In this document: one piece after another, positions 22,301-33,753 of the stretch | Position numbering within the stretch: position 1 is the stretch's first letter | How the letters are laid out: each line of letters starts with the position of its first letter | From: Apricaphanius iberus | Lineage: Eukaryota; Chordata; Actinopteri; Cyprinodontiformes; Aphaniidae | Length of the DNA stretch: 64,000 bases | NCBI GenBank assembly: GCA_028564705.1 | Contig: JAPXFQ010002105.1 | Location: 60,038 to 124,037, forward strand | Direction of reading: 5' to 3' | The notes under the pieces: model-generated | The model's database searches: none | Told to the model about the DNA's origin: nothing | The model's input: the letters and a program-made list of their open reading frames with translations, nothing else | Program-made: the position numbers and the translations under genes

Positions 22301-25078
22301 TACATATCAAGTCTATGGCTGTTACTTACTTAGTTAATTACTATTAGGCTAGAATGCTGAGAATATTTCTCGTTTTTCAGTAATAAATTTAATGTGAGCA
22401 GAGTACATGCACCACTCTCTGCTCCATAAACTGCAACATGTCCAGAATAAGGTCAATAAGATGTCCATATTCTACTAATGTTGTTGAAATGTACTGCACT
22501 TTATCATGGGCTCTCTTAAATGTCAAGTTGCAGAATAAAACTGTTATTCTTAAAATATGTAATCTTAAAAACGTTTATAAAATGTACCCTAATTGTCATT
22601 GTGATACTATACAGGATTACTACATTCCATAGAGAACCCAGGAAGATTAGTATCCACTCTGATGGAAACAAATGAGGAACCATGCTCACTGTGTGCTCAA
22701 CACGTCTTCAGCAGGTGCAGACGAGCTGAGAGTGCAGTGACTTATGATGAGTCTTTGGGGGTAAAAAGGAAATATCTATATAATTGTCAGGTTTATGGTT
22801 TATTAGTGTGTTAATTACTATAAGGTTAAAAGGTATGTAAATTACATTTTTCGTGTGTCAGTAATAAACTTATGTTAAATATGGTGTCGCAAAGTTAAGA
22901 CATGCCTTTCAGAGGCGGTAAAGATAGACGCTAAAATAGCTGGCGCGAACATTTTGACGTTTAGTAAATCACACCGCGTCTGGAACGCCTACCTATTTGC
23001 CTGTTCTCCTCCAATTATTTTGCATCTTCTGAAAGAAACGCCCATATCAGGCGCTAAATGGATTGCGTGCGTCTTGCTCCATGTTTAACTGCCGTAAACA
23101 CTTTCTGCACCATGTTTGTAAATCAGCAACAGCATATTTTTGCAACGTTGTGTGGTTTGCGGCGGTTTTAAAAAGCACAAACCATTGATAAATTGGACTC
23201 AAAGTGCTTTCCAGATTAAAATGACCCAGATAAACCACATTCCTATCAATCTCCCAGATACTTTAAATAACATTTATACTCCCCTACCCCCATGAGCACC
23301 CACACTTAAGAACAATATTAAACAGGACAATGGGCCAAGTACAAATAAGCCAGATAAGGAACTGCCATCAAAGGAAATATCTGCACTAGCAGCAGTAGAT
23401 CCACAGCAGCAGCTGAGGCAGTGGCGGCTGGCCAATAGAGGGCGCTAGGGCACCGCCCCACCACTGACAACTTGCCACATTACCTTGAATAAAAGTGGAA
23501 AATATTTTTTATAATAACATAATAATTTTTCGAAATATATGTATATTTTCTTTCTGATGTGTAACATATTTATTTAATAGTTTAAGGGGAGTTGAGTTGG
23601 TGTTGTTTTTTATCTGATTTTGCACGTATTTCCGCCTTGGGGCGCAAAGATTTGCTGGAGTCAAACAACGTCACAGACGTCTGTCATACAGCGCGGCTGA
23701 TAAACAGGTCAGACTGCCGGAGTTGGAGACGAACGAAGGTATTGCTGCGTAAAAAATGCTCAAGTGTGCAAAAGTGATGTTTTCGGACTTAAATTAGTGC
23801 TAACTGATTAGCGGAAATAGCTGTGTCGTGCAGACGCCGCTACTTCACAATAAGAGCATATATTCCTATTGTTTAAATTGATGACTTGGATAGTTTGTCT
23901 GCGTGTGAGTGTTTACATTTTGGAAAACAGTAAATTGTGACATTTTATTAATAAATCTATATTACATTTGATTTATTTGATACTTAACACAGCTGCTGAT
24001 ATCCAAATGTTAAGGTTCTTCATATATTTTGGTTATTTCTGCCTTACCTTTCATTTGTTCCTATTTTTCATATGAGATCACATATATCATCTCCCTCCTC
24101 ACATTTATATCACCCAAACCTGTATCAGCAGCTGTGTGGAAATAATAAAGAGCAAAATAAATATAACAGCCTTTTCTCCACCACATCTTCTCATACTGTG
24201 ATTGGCTTTAAGTGGAGCTCTTTAAGTGGTTCTCCCAGTATGAACAGAGTGATTCCAGTCTGAACAAGTACCTCTATAGACAGCTCAGTGTTTCCTCCTT
24301 GACAGTAGCAGTCTGTGAAGCAGCAACACTGTTGAAGCCTCTGACTGAAAATTATTGTTGTTGTATGATAGTCCTATTAAGAAGACGCTTTGGGTTGTCC
24401 AATACAGTATGATTAAGAAAAAGTCATCGTTACATATGGAAAATTTTAGCCAGTTAGTTTGCCTTAGCAACTGGTTAAAAGATCAGTATGTCAATGTACG
24501 AATGTATGCATTCAATGTGTGAATATGATTGTGGAGTTATAAGCTAAATTCTACTAATCTCTATTTATAAAAAAGAGCTATGACAATTGGATTTGTCCCT
24601 TCACTCTAAAAATTGTTGGTCTTGAGTAAATTTTAGGAATGTTAATTAGTTGGGATTAATTCACAGCTATCCCTTAGGTAAAAAAAAAAATACCGTTTGA
24701 CAACCCTAATATCTAGCCATCATCATAGCCCCCGAGTTGAATTATTTTTGTTATTAAACTCTTGTATTTTGGAAGGTTGTTTGTCATTACTCCACATACA
24801 TATGAAGTAACTTGCTGGTAAAAGAATGTGAAGAAGTCCTCTATGGTTTAATTAGGTAGTCCTAAGCACTAACTGAGACTGAACTATTTGCCTATTATTT
24901 TGCTGCATCCGAAAATGGCGCCCCAAACTTGGTCATTTTGACACAAAATTCTTAATCTTTAATTACTAATAATTATTCAGAGCGAAAACCTACCAATAGT
25001 GTCATAATACTGCTAACCCCAATCAATTTACAAAGTCAAGTGCAATGATTCAGAGTGATCAGTTCTTAAAATACTTAC
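22301..25078. other. ARHGEF39 intron; LINE-tail and MITE relics only
   Basis: About 23190-23290 resembles the LINE tail at 43980-44050 (GTGCTTTCCAGATTAAAATG). The block at 23420-23460 (GAGGGCGCTAGGGCACCGCC) looks like the end of a fish MITE. Nothing else is supported. Confidence 0.35.
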
Positions 25079-25173
25079 CGGTTCATTGAAAGAATGGATT
25101 TGATGGAACTGAAAATTCCCTGCCGAACATCCTCCTTCAAGGTTCCTTTGGCTTTCAAGATTTCCACAAAGAA
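25079..25173 (-). CDS. arhgef39: ARHGEF39 coding exon (DH domain, second visible coding exon)
   Basis: This 95-nt exon has acceptor TGCACAG and a strong donor CCG|GTAAGT, giving 31 codons plus 2 nt. It reads FFVEILKAKGTLKEDVRQGI then FSSIKSILSMN. Human ARHGEF39 has YFLGILKAKGTLRP at the same place, directly after the N-terminal helix encoded by exon 26741-26901. Phase 0 in and phase 2 out fit both neighbours exactly. The intron to the next exon (4917) is about 20.2 kb and holds the Gypsy element, the Incomer/hAT nest and several MITEs. Such an intron is unusually long for a small GEF gene and is explained by transposon load. Confidence 0.88.
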
Positions 25174-25244
25174 CTGTGCAAAATAGAAGACGAAGGGCTA
25201 AAACTCTGGAGGTAGCACAAGCTGGTCCAGTAAAATACATTTTG

Positions 25245-25805
25245 GATCAATGGTCTCCAACACTGGTACTTGATGTCATGCTGAGGAGGTAATGGTGTGA
25301 TCCCTTTACCACTAAAGTCGGAACTCATAACTTAGTAAACAGAGTTCCGGTTAACACACTCAATGAAGTCAGGATTCCAAAACGGATATGCCCAGTTTGC
25401 CATTGTTATGAGAACCTCTTATAGCCCTAAACTCTACTTTTCACAAGCAAACACAACTTTTATTTTGTTACATGTAGAGTTGCAAGCTCTACATGTAACT
25501 TTGATTTTAAACACCCTCTTACAAGTGTGTCTTGTAAAATAAAGATGTTTTAACAAAGCTACTATTGTTGACCCAATGAGCACCCATATTGAAAGTAAAG
25601 GTGGAGCAAGAAAAAATATCTCTTCTGAGTGAGAAGTCAGACTTTGGGGGGCGTTTCATTCATTTCATTTTACCCACTTGGAAATCAGAATTTGCGAGTT
25701 CCAACTATAAAGGTAATTCAATCATTTGATTTATCTGTGATGGACCAGAGATGCATCTAAAACCTGCAGGACACTACCACTCAAGGACCAGGGTTGGAGA
25801 CTACC
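25245..25805. mobile_element. Foldback MITE, copy A
   Basis: The left end GGTCTCCAACACTGGTACTT is inverted at the right end, which when reverse-complemented reads GTCTCCAACCCTGGTCCTTG. The right end also has CATCTAAAACCTGCAGGACA, shared with the second copy at 60826-61050. A perfect 13-bp hairpin at 25467-25499 lies inside. Confidence 0.5.
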
Positions 25806-26740
25806 GCTTTAGATGAAATAAAATGTTACTAAAAAGGGGGAAAACACTCAACTAAAAAGCTCAAATTATTTGAAGCCAGAGGTTTGCATTTTCTTTTACC
25901 ATACTGTAGCTCACACAAAACCACACTATTGCACTGGCAAAAGGACAATAAAGCAACAGCTGCTGTGGTCTCAAACCATTTCAACTGAAAATAGGATGCA
26001 GAAATTGAAAACGGCTTAAAATTACCACTAAGAGGAGGGAGGAGGTGGAGATCTGGTAATTATGTTGAAATTATCCTATAGAGGAACAAAGTAATTCTTC
26101 ACTCACCACAGGGAACTAAGGTGTTGATGACACTAGCAAGAGTGTGTTTATTGTAAACGCTCAGTTAACGCTTTATTGTAGAAAGCCTATAGACTGCAAA
26201 CCAACGTAAGGTTCCCATCATCACTACAGGAGGGACACGTTGGATGCTGCATGGACTGACATCTTGACGTCTGGAAGCACTTTTACCCTTGATGGGCCCT
26301 TTTAGTTATCAGTTGTTTTTCACTATAAAATACATAAAAACTACGACATTTGTATTTTTTGAGGAAAAAACAAGGAAAAAAGTAATCCACAACAATAGAT
26401 TACAGCAAAAAATAAAATGCACACAAAGTTTCTTTTAAAAAAAAGAAAGAAAAAAATATATTTTTTTTTCCTTTGGAGGTCTTACAATTAATTTTAAAAA
26501 ACCAGACTATATCCTCATACCACTAGCTGGTATGTATGTTTAAACATAAAAGCTGGTATTATTTCTTCCTATTCCTCTTAATATCAACTGAGTGTAACAC
26601 GGAAACAGAGGTCACAAACTAGCAAAAAAGAAATCTGAAATATGTTACTGACAAAACATGTGGCCATTACTAAATTTCAAGTAGAACAGACCCAGCCAAA
26701 TCTGACTCAGACATTACGAAGAACAATAATGAAAACATAC

Positions 26741-26901
26741 TGTTGTTACAAGTTCCAACTGCTGACAGTAGTGTTGCTCAGTCTGCACCAACTCTTTGGC
26801 TGCTCGACTGCGTTTTCTCTCCCAGCGGTCCCTCTGCTGTTGGATATTGTTACACCCAGAGAGAATGGGAGGATGAGGGGAGAAACTCATGGTCGCAGTA
26901 A
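26741..26901 (-). CDS. arhgef39: ARHGEF39 first coding exon (start codon at 26890)
   Basis: The acceptor is CTCTTGCAG and the donor ACA|GTATGT. Eleven non-coding bases precede an ATG at 26890-26888, and 50 codons follow, ending in phase 0. The peptide carries RDRWERKRSRAAKELVQTEQ then HYCQQLELVTT. Human ARHGEF39 begins with a closely similar block (RARWERKRACTARELLETE..). This is the start of the DH domain, the catalytic module that exchanges GDP for GTP on Rho GTPases. I chose this ATG because an upstream ATG in the same frame lies 5' of the acceptor, inside the intron. The short leader before the ATG implies at least one upstream non-coding exon. Confidence 0.87.
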
Positions 26902-26943
26902 CTGCAAGAGAACACAAGGACAAACAAAGGAGTCATTCGGATA

Positions 26944-26963
26944 TTATATATATATATATATAG
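26944..26963. repeat. (TA)n microsatellite
   Basis: A short TA run just upstream of ARHGEF39's first coding exon. Confidence 0.8.
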
Positions 26964-26992
26964 CATCTATTAGAATGATTAGAGACCTGGGG

Positions 26993-28208
26993 TCTCATTT
27001 ATAAATCTTTGCTTAGAATCCTCACTAAAACCGTACTTAAGTTCAGCAACTTTTTTTACTTACGCCTACTAAGTTTCTGATCTATTAAACTTGGAGTACG
27101 CACAGCTGCATGCAATTTCCTCTTTATAAATCAGACTCTTTGTAGAAATGTACTCAGCTGTGTTTGGATCATATCCTGCCTCCTACACACCCACTTTCTG
27201 CCATAAATGGTCAATGCAAAGTGTCTAGTGAATATTCTGCATTAACTGGGCCGTTTCGATGGTAACCATGGCAACCGAGAGGCAGAGAAAGACACAGCTG
27301 CAGGCATGCAGAGGCAGAGAAAACTGCTGTTGATCTATATAGAGCTTTACTCAGCCAAAGGATTCACATAAAAAGAAAAAAAATATAGTTACAAAAAATG
27401 TGTTAGAAGACAAGAGCAAAAAATAAAAACTTAAAAATAAATCAAAAATAAAAGCAGCAGCACAAGAGATGAAACAAATAGGAACATTAAATATAAAGTT
27501 TCAATTATAGGCTATGATTATCTCTTCCAGCAACAGTAACACTGGAATCAAAGCAAATTAAAACTAATAAAACTAAATCACACTAGAACATAATAAATTT
27601 AAGCACTCCTAGATATTTAAATCTGGCAAAAAGGTACTTTTAAAAAGTATCATCCATGCAAAAATATTGATTTGGGGTCATAAAAAAAAAAAAGAAGAGC
27701 TGCAGGTGACAGCATTGATGGAGCAATTTCTGATAGAAAAAAAAAGAAAAAAAAGAATCTTCAATGAGTGCCAGCACATCCATTGTGCCGAATTATGCTG
27801 GGATGCTGTGGCATATTCACACATGCACCAATTGCTATAAAATCTGAAGACATATATATGAACAAAATTCTTAAATGCAACATATTTTTAATTCAAATTC
27901 TCATTTTTATCCTCAGTTCCTATAGACGGGACGGGGAGAAGTTTGTGTGTTGTTTGTGTTCGTTTGTGTGTGCAATGCTCTACAAGTCTGAAAATGTGGC
28001 TTAAATTAACAAATTTTGGTATCCCTCCTGCTGCTGTCAGTGCCTCCGTGTCCAAAAAGTGTATAAGCAAGTTCCTTAGCTTGCTTAACGTTGCGCATAT
28101 TTTTCCGCGACGTTTTTTTTCTATAAATCCCAAACTTTGCATATAAAGTTTCTTACGTAGTTTTCAGACCCCGTTCTCTGTGTAAGCAAGCTTTATAAAT
28201 GAGACCCC
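26993..28208. mobile_element. TIR MITE (GGGGTCTCATTTATAAA ends)
   Basis: GGGGTCTCATTTATAAATC at the left is matched by GCTTTATAAATGAGACCCC at the right. It holds the text AAACCGTACTTAAGTTCAGC and GAGTACGCACAGCTGCATGC, common in fish MITEs of probable Harbinger type. A second, truncated copy follows directly. Confidence 0.65.
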
Positions 28209-28400
28209 TGGTGTCTCGTTTATAAAACTTTGCATAGAATCCTTACAAAACCATACATATAAAAAAAAAGTACTTACACACAGTAAGTTTTTGATTTATC
28301 AAACATTGAGTACATACAGCTCCACACAATTTCAACTTTAAAAATCACACTCTCCTCAGAAATGTATTCATGTGTGTTTGGATCATATACTATCCACTAC
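28209..28400. mobile_element. Second, truncated copy of the same MITE
   Basis: It begins GGTGTCTCGTTTATAAAAC and repeats the head of the preceding copy (AGAATCCTTACAAAACC, GTTTGGATCATAT) in the same orientation. It breaks off at a LINE tail. Confidence 0.6.
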
Positions 28401-28404
28401 ACTA

Positions 28405-28492
28405 GTCCTTTCTCCCCACAGCCATCATGATCTACAACTCCTTGAACACCACTTAATTTCCCTCTGGAATCTAAGTATTTTTGAATTGGCAT
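28405..28492 (+). mobile_element. Rex/CR1-like LINE tail fragment
   Basis: CCACAGCCATCATGATCTAC through TTTCCCTCTGGAATCTAAGT is the extreme 3' end of the family at 17160-17560 and 49420-51247. Confidence 0.65.
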
Positions 28493-28619
28493 GGACAGCC
28501 ACATATGAATATAGTTGAAAATTATTGTATTAACATTTTCTGATATATCTAGGCTAAAATGACACAATTTCAATTTTCTTTTCAAAATAGGACCTTTACT
28601 TTTCAAATTACACTTTGTA

Positions 28620-28770
28620 TCCCCCCGGATAGATATGTTGCCCTTCCGGGGGGAAAAAAAATACAGTTGATCATCTTCATATCAATTAATGTAACAAATT
28701 CTAAAACATTCTAAACACTAATTGGCTGCCATTTTATAGTTTAATGGGGTGGGGGTGGGGGGGGTGGGGG
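28620..28770. other. GC hairpin and G-quadruplex motif
   Basis: Positions 28620-28629 (TCCCCCCGGA) pair perfectly with 28645-28654. About 90 bp on, 28745-28769 has four G runs (4, 5, 8 and 5 G) separated by single T, a textbook G-quadruplex pattern on the plus strand. Confidence 0.7.
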
Positions 28771-29559
28771 ATTTCAGGATCAACTCCTATCCTCTTTAAA
28801 CTGGAATATGATAATTTATCAGGCTGCAGCATATTAGCAGCATTATCTGTAACTAAAACTATATCTTTGATGGGTAGATTAAATTATTTGCTGCAGTATG
28901 GAAAATCACATTCATGTCAGTGGCCGTGTAGCTTTCATGCATCACTTGTGTTTGTCAAATCTCTCTGCCTAGTGTCTCTGATGTACTGAGCCGTGAATTA
29001 AACAGGGCTATACGTTACGTTTTTCAGCTTACAGCACTGGTGCTACAGAGGTTGTTGGTTTTGTAGCACAGACAAAAAGTTATAGCATCAACACAAAATG
29101 TCTTATGAGTCCTTAAAATCTTCAAGAAGAGACTGTGGAACATGTTATATAACCTTGTGGATATATTTTAAGAAGAAAATTTGAATAAAAAGAATTTATT
29201 TTGTTTGCTCTTTAGCACTTAGTAGAAAATAAGTTGGGCATAATTAATATGCACCAAATATTGCTTTTCAACTGCCACTAAACAGAAATGTATGGCTTTA
29301 TGTTATTTTCAGTGTTTTTGTCAGAAGTTTTAAATACAAAATAATGATCGTTCATACACTTGCAGATTTCTAAAAAAGTAATAAAGTAGCTAAGTGTGAT
29401 CGTTAGCATGGTGCAGTCCTTTCAGATGGCCCCAATATTTGCCTCCAGCGAAAACGGGGCAGGCTGTATTTCCATTTTGTCTTTCATGCTGACGCATTAC
29501 GCTAGCAGCTACACTTTGTTAGCTAACATATCTGCGGCAAAAACACACTTATCTGGTTA

Positions 29560-30210
29560 AGCCTAGTTTATGCTTCTCCGACCGCAAATTTGCATCAGGC
29601 GCAGACTGAGTCGTTTTCTGTTTATAGTACTCTGCTTTCCCACTCCACTCTCTATTGTTATTTCAGCGTTGCTCGACCACGACAGCAGGGGATGCTAACT
29701 TTTCATGGCATTCTCAGCCTACTATCACAGCGCCGTTTCAGTTTTTTCTAGGCTTTTGAATGCATTTCTTCCTCAAGGAGCAGTGAACGACAGAAAGTAA
29801 GTTTTGATTAAACCGTAAAGCTTTTTACTAGAAGTGCAGCTCATAGAATACTCTAAAAACACATTGAAACAAACAGAGCAGCCTTTTTTGTTTTTTTTCC
29901 TTCACCTCCTTGTGTTCAAAATCACCAAAAGAACAGATTAGATAATTTATCTTTCAATATGAAGCATGTAGTGGCCAAACGCTGCATTAACTACTGATTA
30001 CAGGGACTATAGAGCCCCGTTCTGGTGAAGCGATCTCTGGCTGTTGCTGAAACTGACCAATCAGATGCATACACTCTCCGTTGACGGAGAGTTAAAAATT
30101 GGGCCTCTACTCCATGCGTCCTTGCGTAGGAGATGGAGAGCCCTTATGTTGACGGATAATGACGTTGCACCAATCAGTCTCCGTCAAAACGGAGAAGCAT
30201 AAACTAGGCT
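29560..30210. mobile_element. Harbinger-like MITE, copy 2 (complete)
   Basis: Its 21-bp inverted ends match perfectly (starting AGCCTAGTTTATGC) and TTA flanks both sides (29557-29559, 30211-30213). A TWA-type 3-bp duplication points to PIF/Harbinger. It is 651 bp with no transposase. Confidence 0.8.
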
Positions 30211-30213
30211 TTA

Positions 30214-31273
30214 GCTGTGGATGGGGATTTTCTTTTTTAAAGAGGTACGGAAAACGTTAATTTAAAAAACAAAACAACAAAAAACCCGGCTAGTTATGTA
30301 CAAGGCCTGAGATATTCAGCAGACTCATAGATGATATATAGAAGGTTGTGCTCCATCATATGTGTAGTTGTAAACGTTTAAAGTTTCTTCTATGTCATAG
30401 TAAACATTAAAACCTGTAGTTTTCTATCCATTTAGCTGACAGGACTTCCATCTCCATGTCACTTCCGGTCTGGCAGTGGTTAAATCTTCTCACTGAAAAG
30501 GACTCCAAAAGCTAAAAGAAAATTTATGAATGACTACATTTTTAATTAGAAACAGTTCATAATGTATTTCTCGTGGTTTAACGGGGGCTCTACTCTGTAC
30601 TATAAGTTCTGGTTTTCTGTTTTATAAAATTTTGTCCTAGAACAGAACGTCTTTCATAATTGTGACAGCACACATAATGCTAGAAATGTAGTTGTGGAAT
30701 GTGTCATCTGACAACTGTTTACTGCTGTAACATTTTTCAGAGCAGTCTAATAACTTTACTGAATTACCCACACAAATGACTGAAAGCCTTACCAGGGATT
30801 CAGCCAAACTAAGTAAGGAGTGTTGTGCTTTCCAACTATGAGGGGCGACGCCTTGAAGGCTACTCTGATCCAGCATTCCTTCTGTCAAATTTCAAAACTT
30901 CTTGGCAAACTTATGACCCGATTTTTCTTTAAAAAATAAAATAAAAAAATCAATCCGAAGTGTGAAAATGATTGTGCCACCTCAATACAAACCACACATA
31001 TCCTAAAGTTGCATCTGATTAAACCAGAAAAGCAAGTCTTTCTGCATACACATATATTCACGGTTTAGGCTATTTCTAACAAATGAGAAACTCAAACGAA
31101 AAATGTTTCTGTGGAAGGCTGAGAACAGATTTAAGAAACAACACAGAGACCTCCCAAGCTGCCTCTTCAATGCAACGTGACTGAAACGCTGATTAAAAAG
31201 GACAACCGCGCTGTCAAAGTAACAAAATGAAAGCGATAACCGTGACTTGTTTTTAAACAACAATGAAGCTTAC
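30214..31273. other. Putative ARHGEF39 intron 1; no firm feature
   Basis: A minus-strand stretch at about 30890-30795 ends at a good donor (CCCTG|GTAAGG) and could be an extra leader exon. Its acceptor is poor and it matches nothing I know. Confidence 0.3.
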
Positions 31274-31425
31274 CTTCAGCTGCCCTCCCATAAACAGGCG
31301 CCCTTTTTCAAGTTTTCACTTCTTTCCGGGATTGTAGCCAAGGGCCGTTCACTTATTGGCTGCACAACTGAGCCTGCTGGGCGGAAGAAGTCCGCCTGTG
31401 GGGCCGCCATCTTGGACCGGTATCT
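31274..31425 (-). promoter_or_regulatory. Probable ARHGEF39 promoter and non-coding exon 1
   Basis: On the minus strand a consensus donor CTGAAG|GTAAGC sits at 31274/31273. The 150 bp upstream is GC-richer than its surroundings. It contains a YY1-like core (GCCGCCATCTTGG, plus strand, 31402-31414) and a ZNF143-like stretch (GGGATTGTAGCC, about 31328). It is the nearest promoter-like block upstream of the ARHGEF39 start exon on the correct strand, about 4.4 kb away, and that exon needs a 5' leader exon. No TATA box is visible. An L1 poly-T tract begins immediately beyond it, so anything that lay further upstream has been pushed 6.8 kb away. The link to ARHGEF39 is inference; the exon could belong to another minus-strand transcript. 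Confidence 0.45.
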
Positions 31426-33753
31426 TTTTTTTTTCTTCTTCTTTTTTTTACTCTATTCAAGCTTTATTCAGAACATAACAAAAGGTACAAAAACACTACA
31501 AGTTTTTTTTTTTGTTTTTTTTTATTATTATAGATTTTAACAGATATGAACACAGAAATACATACATACAACAAAACTATTTGCCAGGGGTACAAGTAAC
31601 AAAATACATCATCAGATCATATATCAGAAAATCACTAGTTACATAGGAATTTATCCAGGATAGATTTTATTTTAACCGCCTTTGATTGTACAAGATCGTC
31701 AATGGTGGTTCTGTAATGAGATAGTTCTTGTAAAAAAAGAGTAAATAACGGTTTGCTGTCAGACCATTTCCTCTTGTGAATATGAAATTTTCCTAAAAAT
31801 AAAACAAGTTGTACAAAGAAAATCAAGTCCTTTTCCAACTTACTGTCCATAAAGTAAAGAAGAACATCGTTCTCTTGTAAAGATATTGACTGACCAGTTT
31901 TCCTTTCAATAAAGTTTTGAACATTTATCCAGAACATTTTAGAAAAAGTACAATGAAAAAACAAATGTTCAATAGTTTCTTCAACTAATCCACAAAAATT
32001 GGATGAGTACTAAATGTCAATCTTAAATCTTTCTAACGTTTTTTTTGCAGGATATATTCTGTGTATAATTTTGAAAGACACTTCTTTAATTTTATTGCTA
32101 AGACAGAATTTGTTACATATCAACCACAAGTTTTTCCGATTGAGATCCTTACAAAGAATTGACCAATGAATTTTTGTATAAGGAACAGTTACATTTATCA
32201 AAAGATTTCTTATGAATTTATTTGAGCATTTGTTTTTTGAAATATCTCCCAGAAAGATATTAACAGGAACTGTCACAAAAAACTCTGTTCTAGATCCAAT
32301 AAGAAGCTGAAGAACATTCTTTGGGATAGCAGAAATAACAATATTATATTCTTTTGAAGTTACTGCAATATCAAACTTAGAAATAAATTTTTCAAAAGAC
32401 AACAATTCACCATTAGGAGTCATGAGTTGGGAAACCAAAATAATACCATTACTAACCCAGTCTTTATTATACAAGGATCTGTTTTTATATCGAATACTCC
32501 TGTTATTCCATATGTAATAATTTGTAGGTGAGAAATTATGTTTGTATAACAGCTTCCATGACAGTAAAGCTTGCTTGTGGAAATTAGCTAATTTATCAGG
32601 GTTATAATCACATTTCAACACGAAGTTGAGTCCTCCAATTAAATTAAAGATGAATTTAGGGAAAGCATTCCAAATATAATCTTCTTCTTGAATTAATTTA
32701 GTTAGCCATTTAATATTAAATGTGTTATTTACTGTTTCAAAACAAAGAACTTCCAGACCTCCATTTTGTCTTGTGTTACATAATTAATCTTTTTTAAGAT
32801 AATGACACGTATTTCTCCAGATGAAATTGAATAGAATCTTGTCTAATTGTTTTAACACTGTAGTAGGCATTCCCATAGCCAGAGACACATAAACAGCTTT
32901 GGACAGCAAAACTCTGCCATTTAAAGAAAGATCCCTCATTAACCACATATTATTTTTTTTTGTTATTTGTTCAATTATTGGGTCAAAGTTTAATTTTATA
33001 CGGGATTTTTCATTTTTATCAATAATAATGCCCAGATACGTGAAGACATTTTTCACTGGGATATTATCTATTGTTAACATATCACATTCCTTCAATGGAA
33101 ACAACACCGACTTACCTAAGTTCATTTTAAGTCCCGATACTTTTGAAAACTTCTCTATACACTGAATCACTTTTGGAACTTGAGATTTATTAGCTAGAAA
33201 AATTGCTGTATCATCTGCAAGTTGTGATCATTTAAATTCTCTATCAACTGCCGTAATGCCCTTGAATGAACTCTTTTTAATATGTGCAGACATAATTTCA
33301 GTAACCAGAAGAAATAAAAAGGGACTCAGAGGGCACCCTTGTCTGATACCACGATGGATATTAAATCTTGGGGTTGTGCCATGGGCCAATCCAACAGAAC
33401 TATTACATTCTTTGTAAAGTGTATTGACTGCTCTCAAAAATATGTCTCCAAAACCAAAAGCATGTATTGCTTTAAACATAAATTGATGACTAATCGTGTA
33501 AAATGCTTTATAAAAATCAACAAATAAAATAAAACTATCATCTGAAATATAATCATTATAGTCAATCATGTCTAAAACTAAACGGATATTGTTACATATA
33601 TTTCTCCCAGGCATAAAACCAGATTGTTCCTCCCCAATAATATCATCTAATCCTAATTTCAATCTTTTGGCGAAGATCATTGCAAATATTTTTGCATCAT
33701 TATTTAGTAAACTAATTGGTCTCCAATTTTCAATACATAATCTATCTTTCTTA

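Noticed and set aside
30637..30900. Leader or coding exon on the minus strand (donor GTAAGG)
   Set aside because: The acceptor is weak, the peptide matches nothing, and the ARHGEF39 start exon does not need it.
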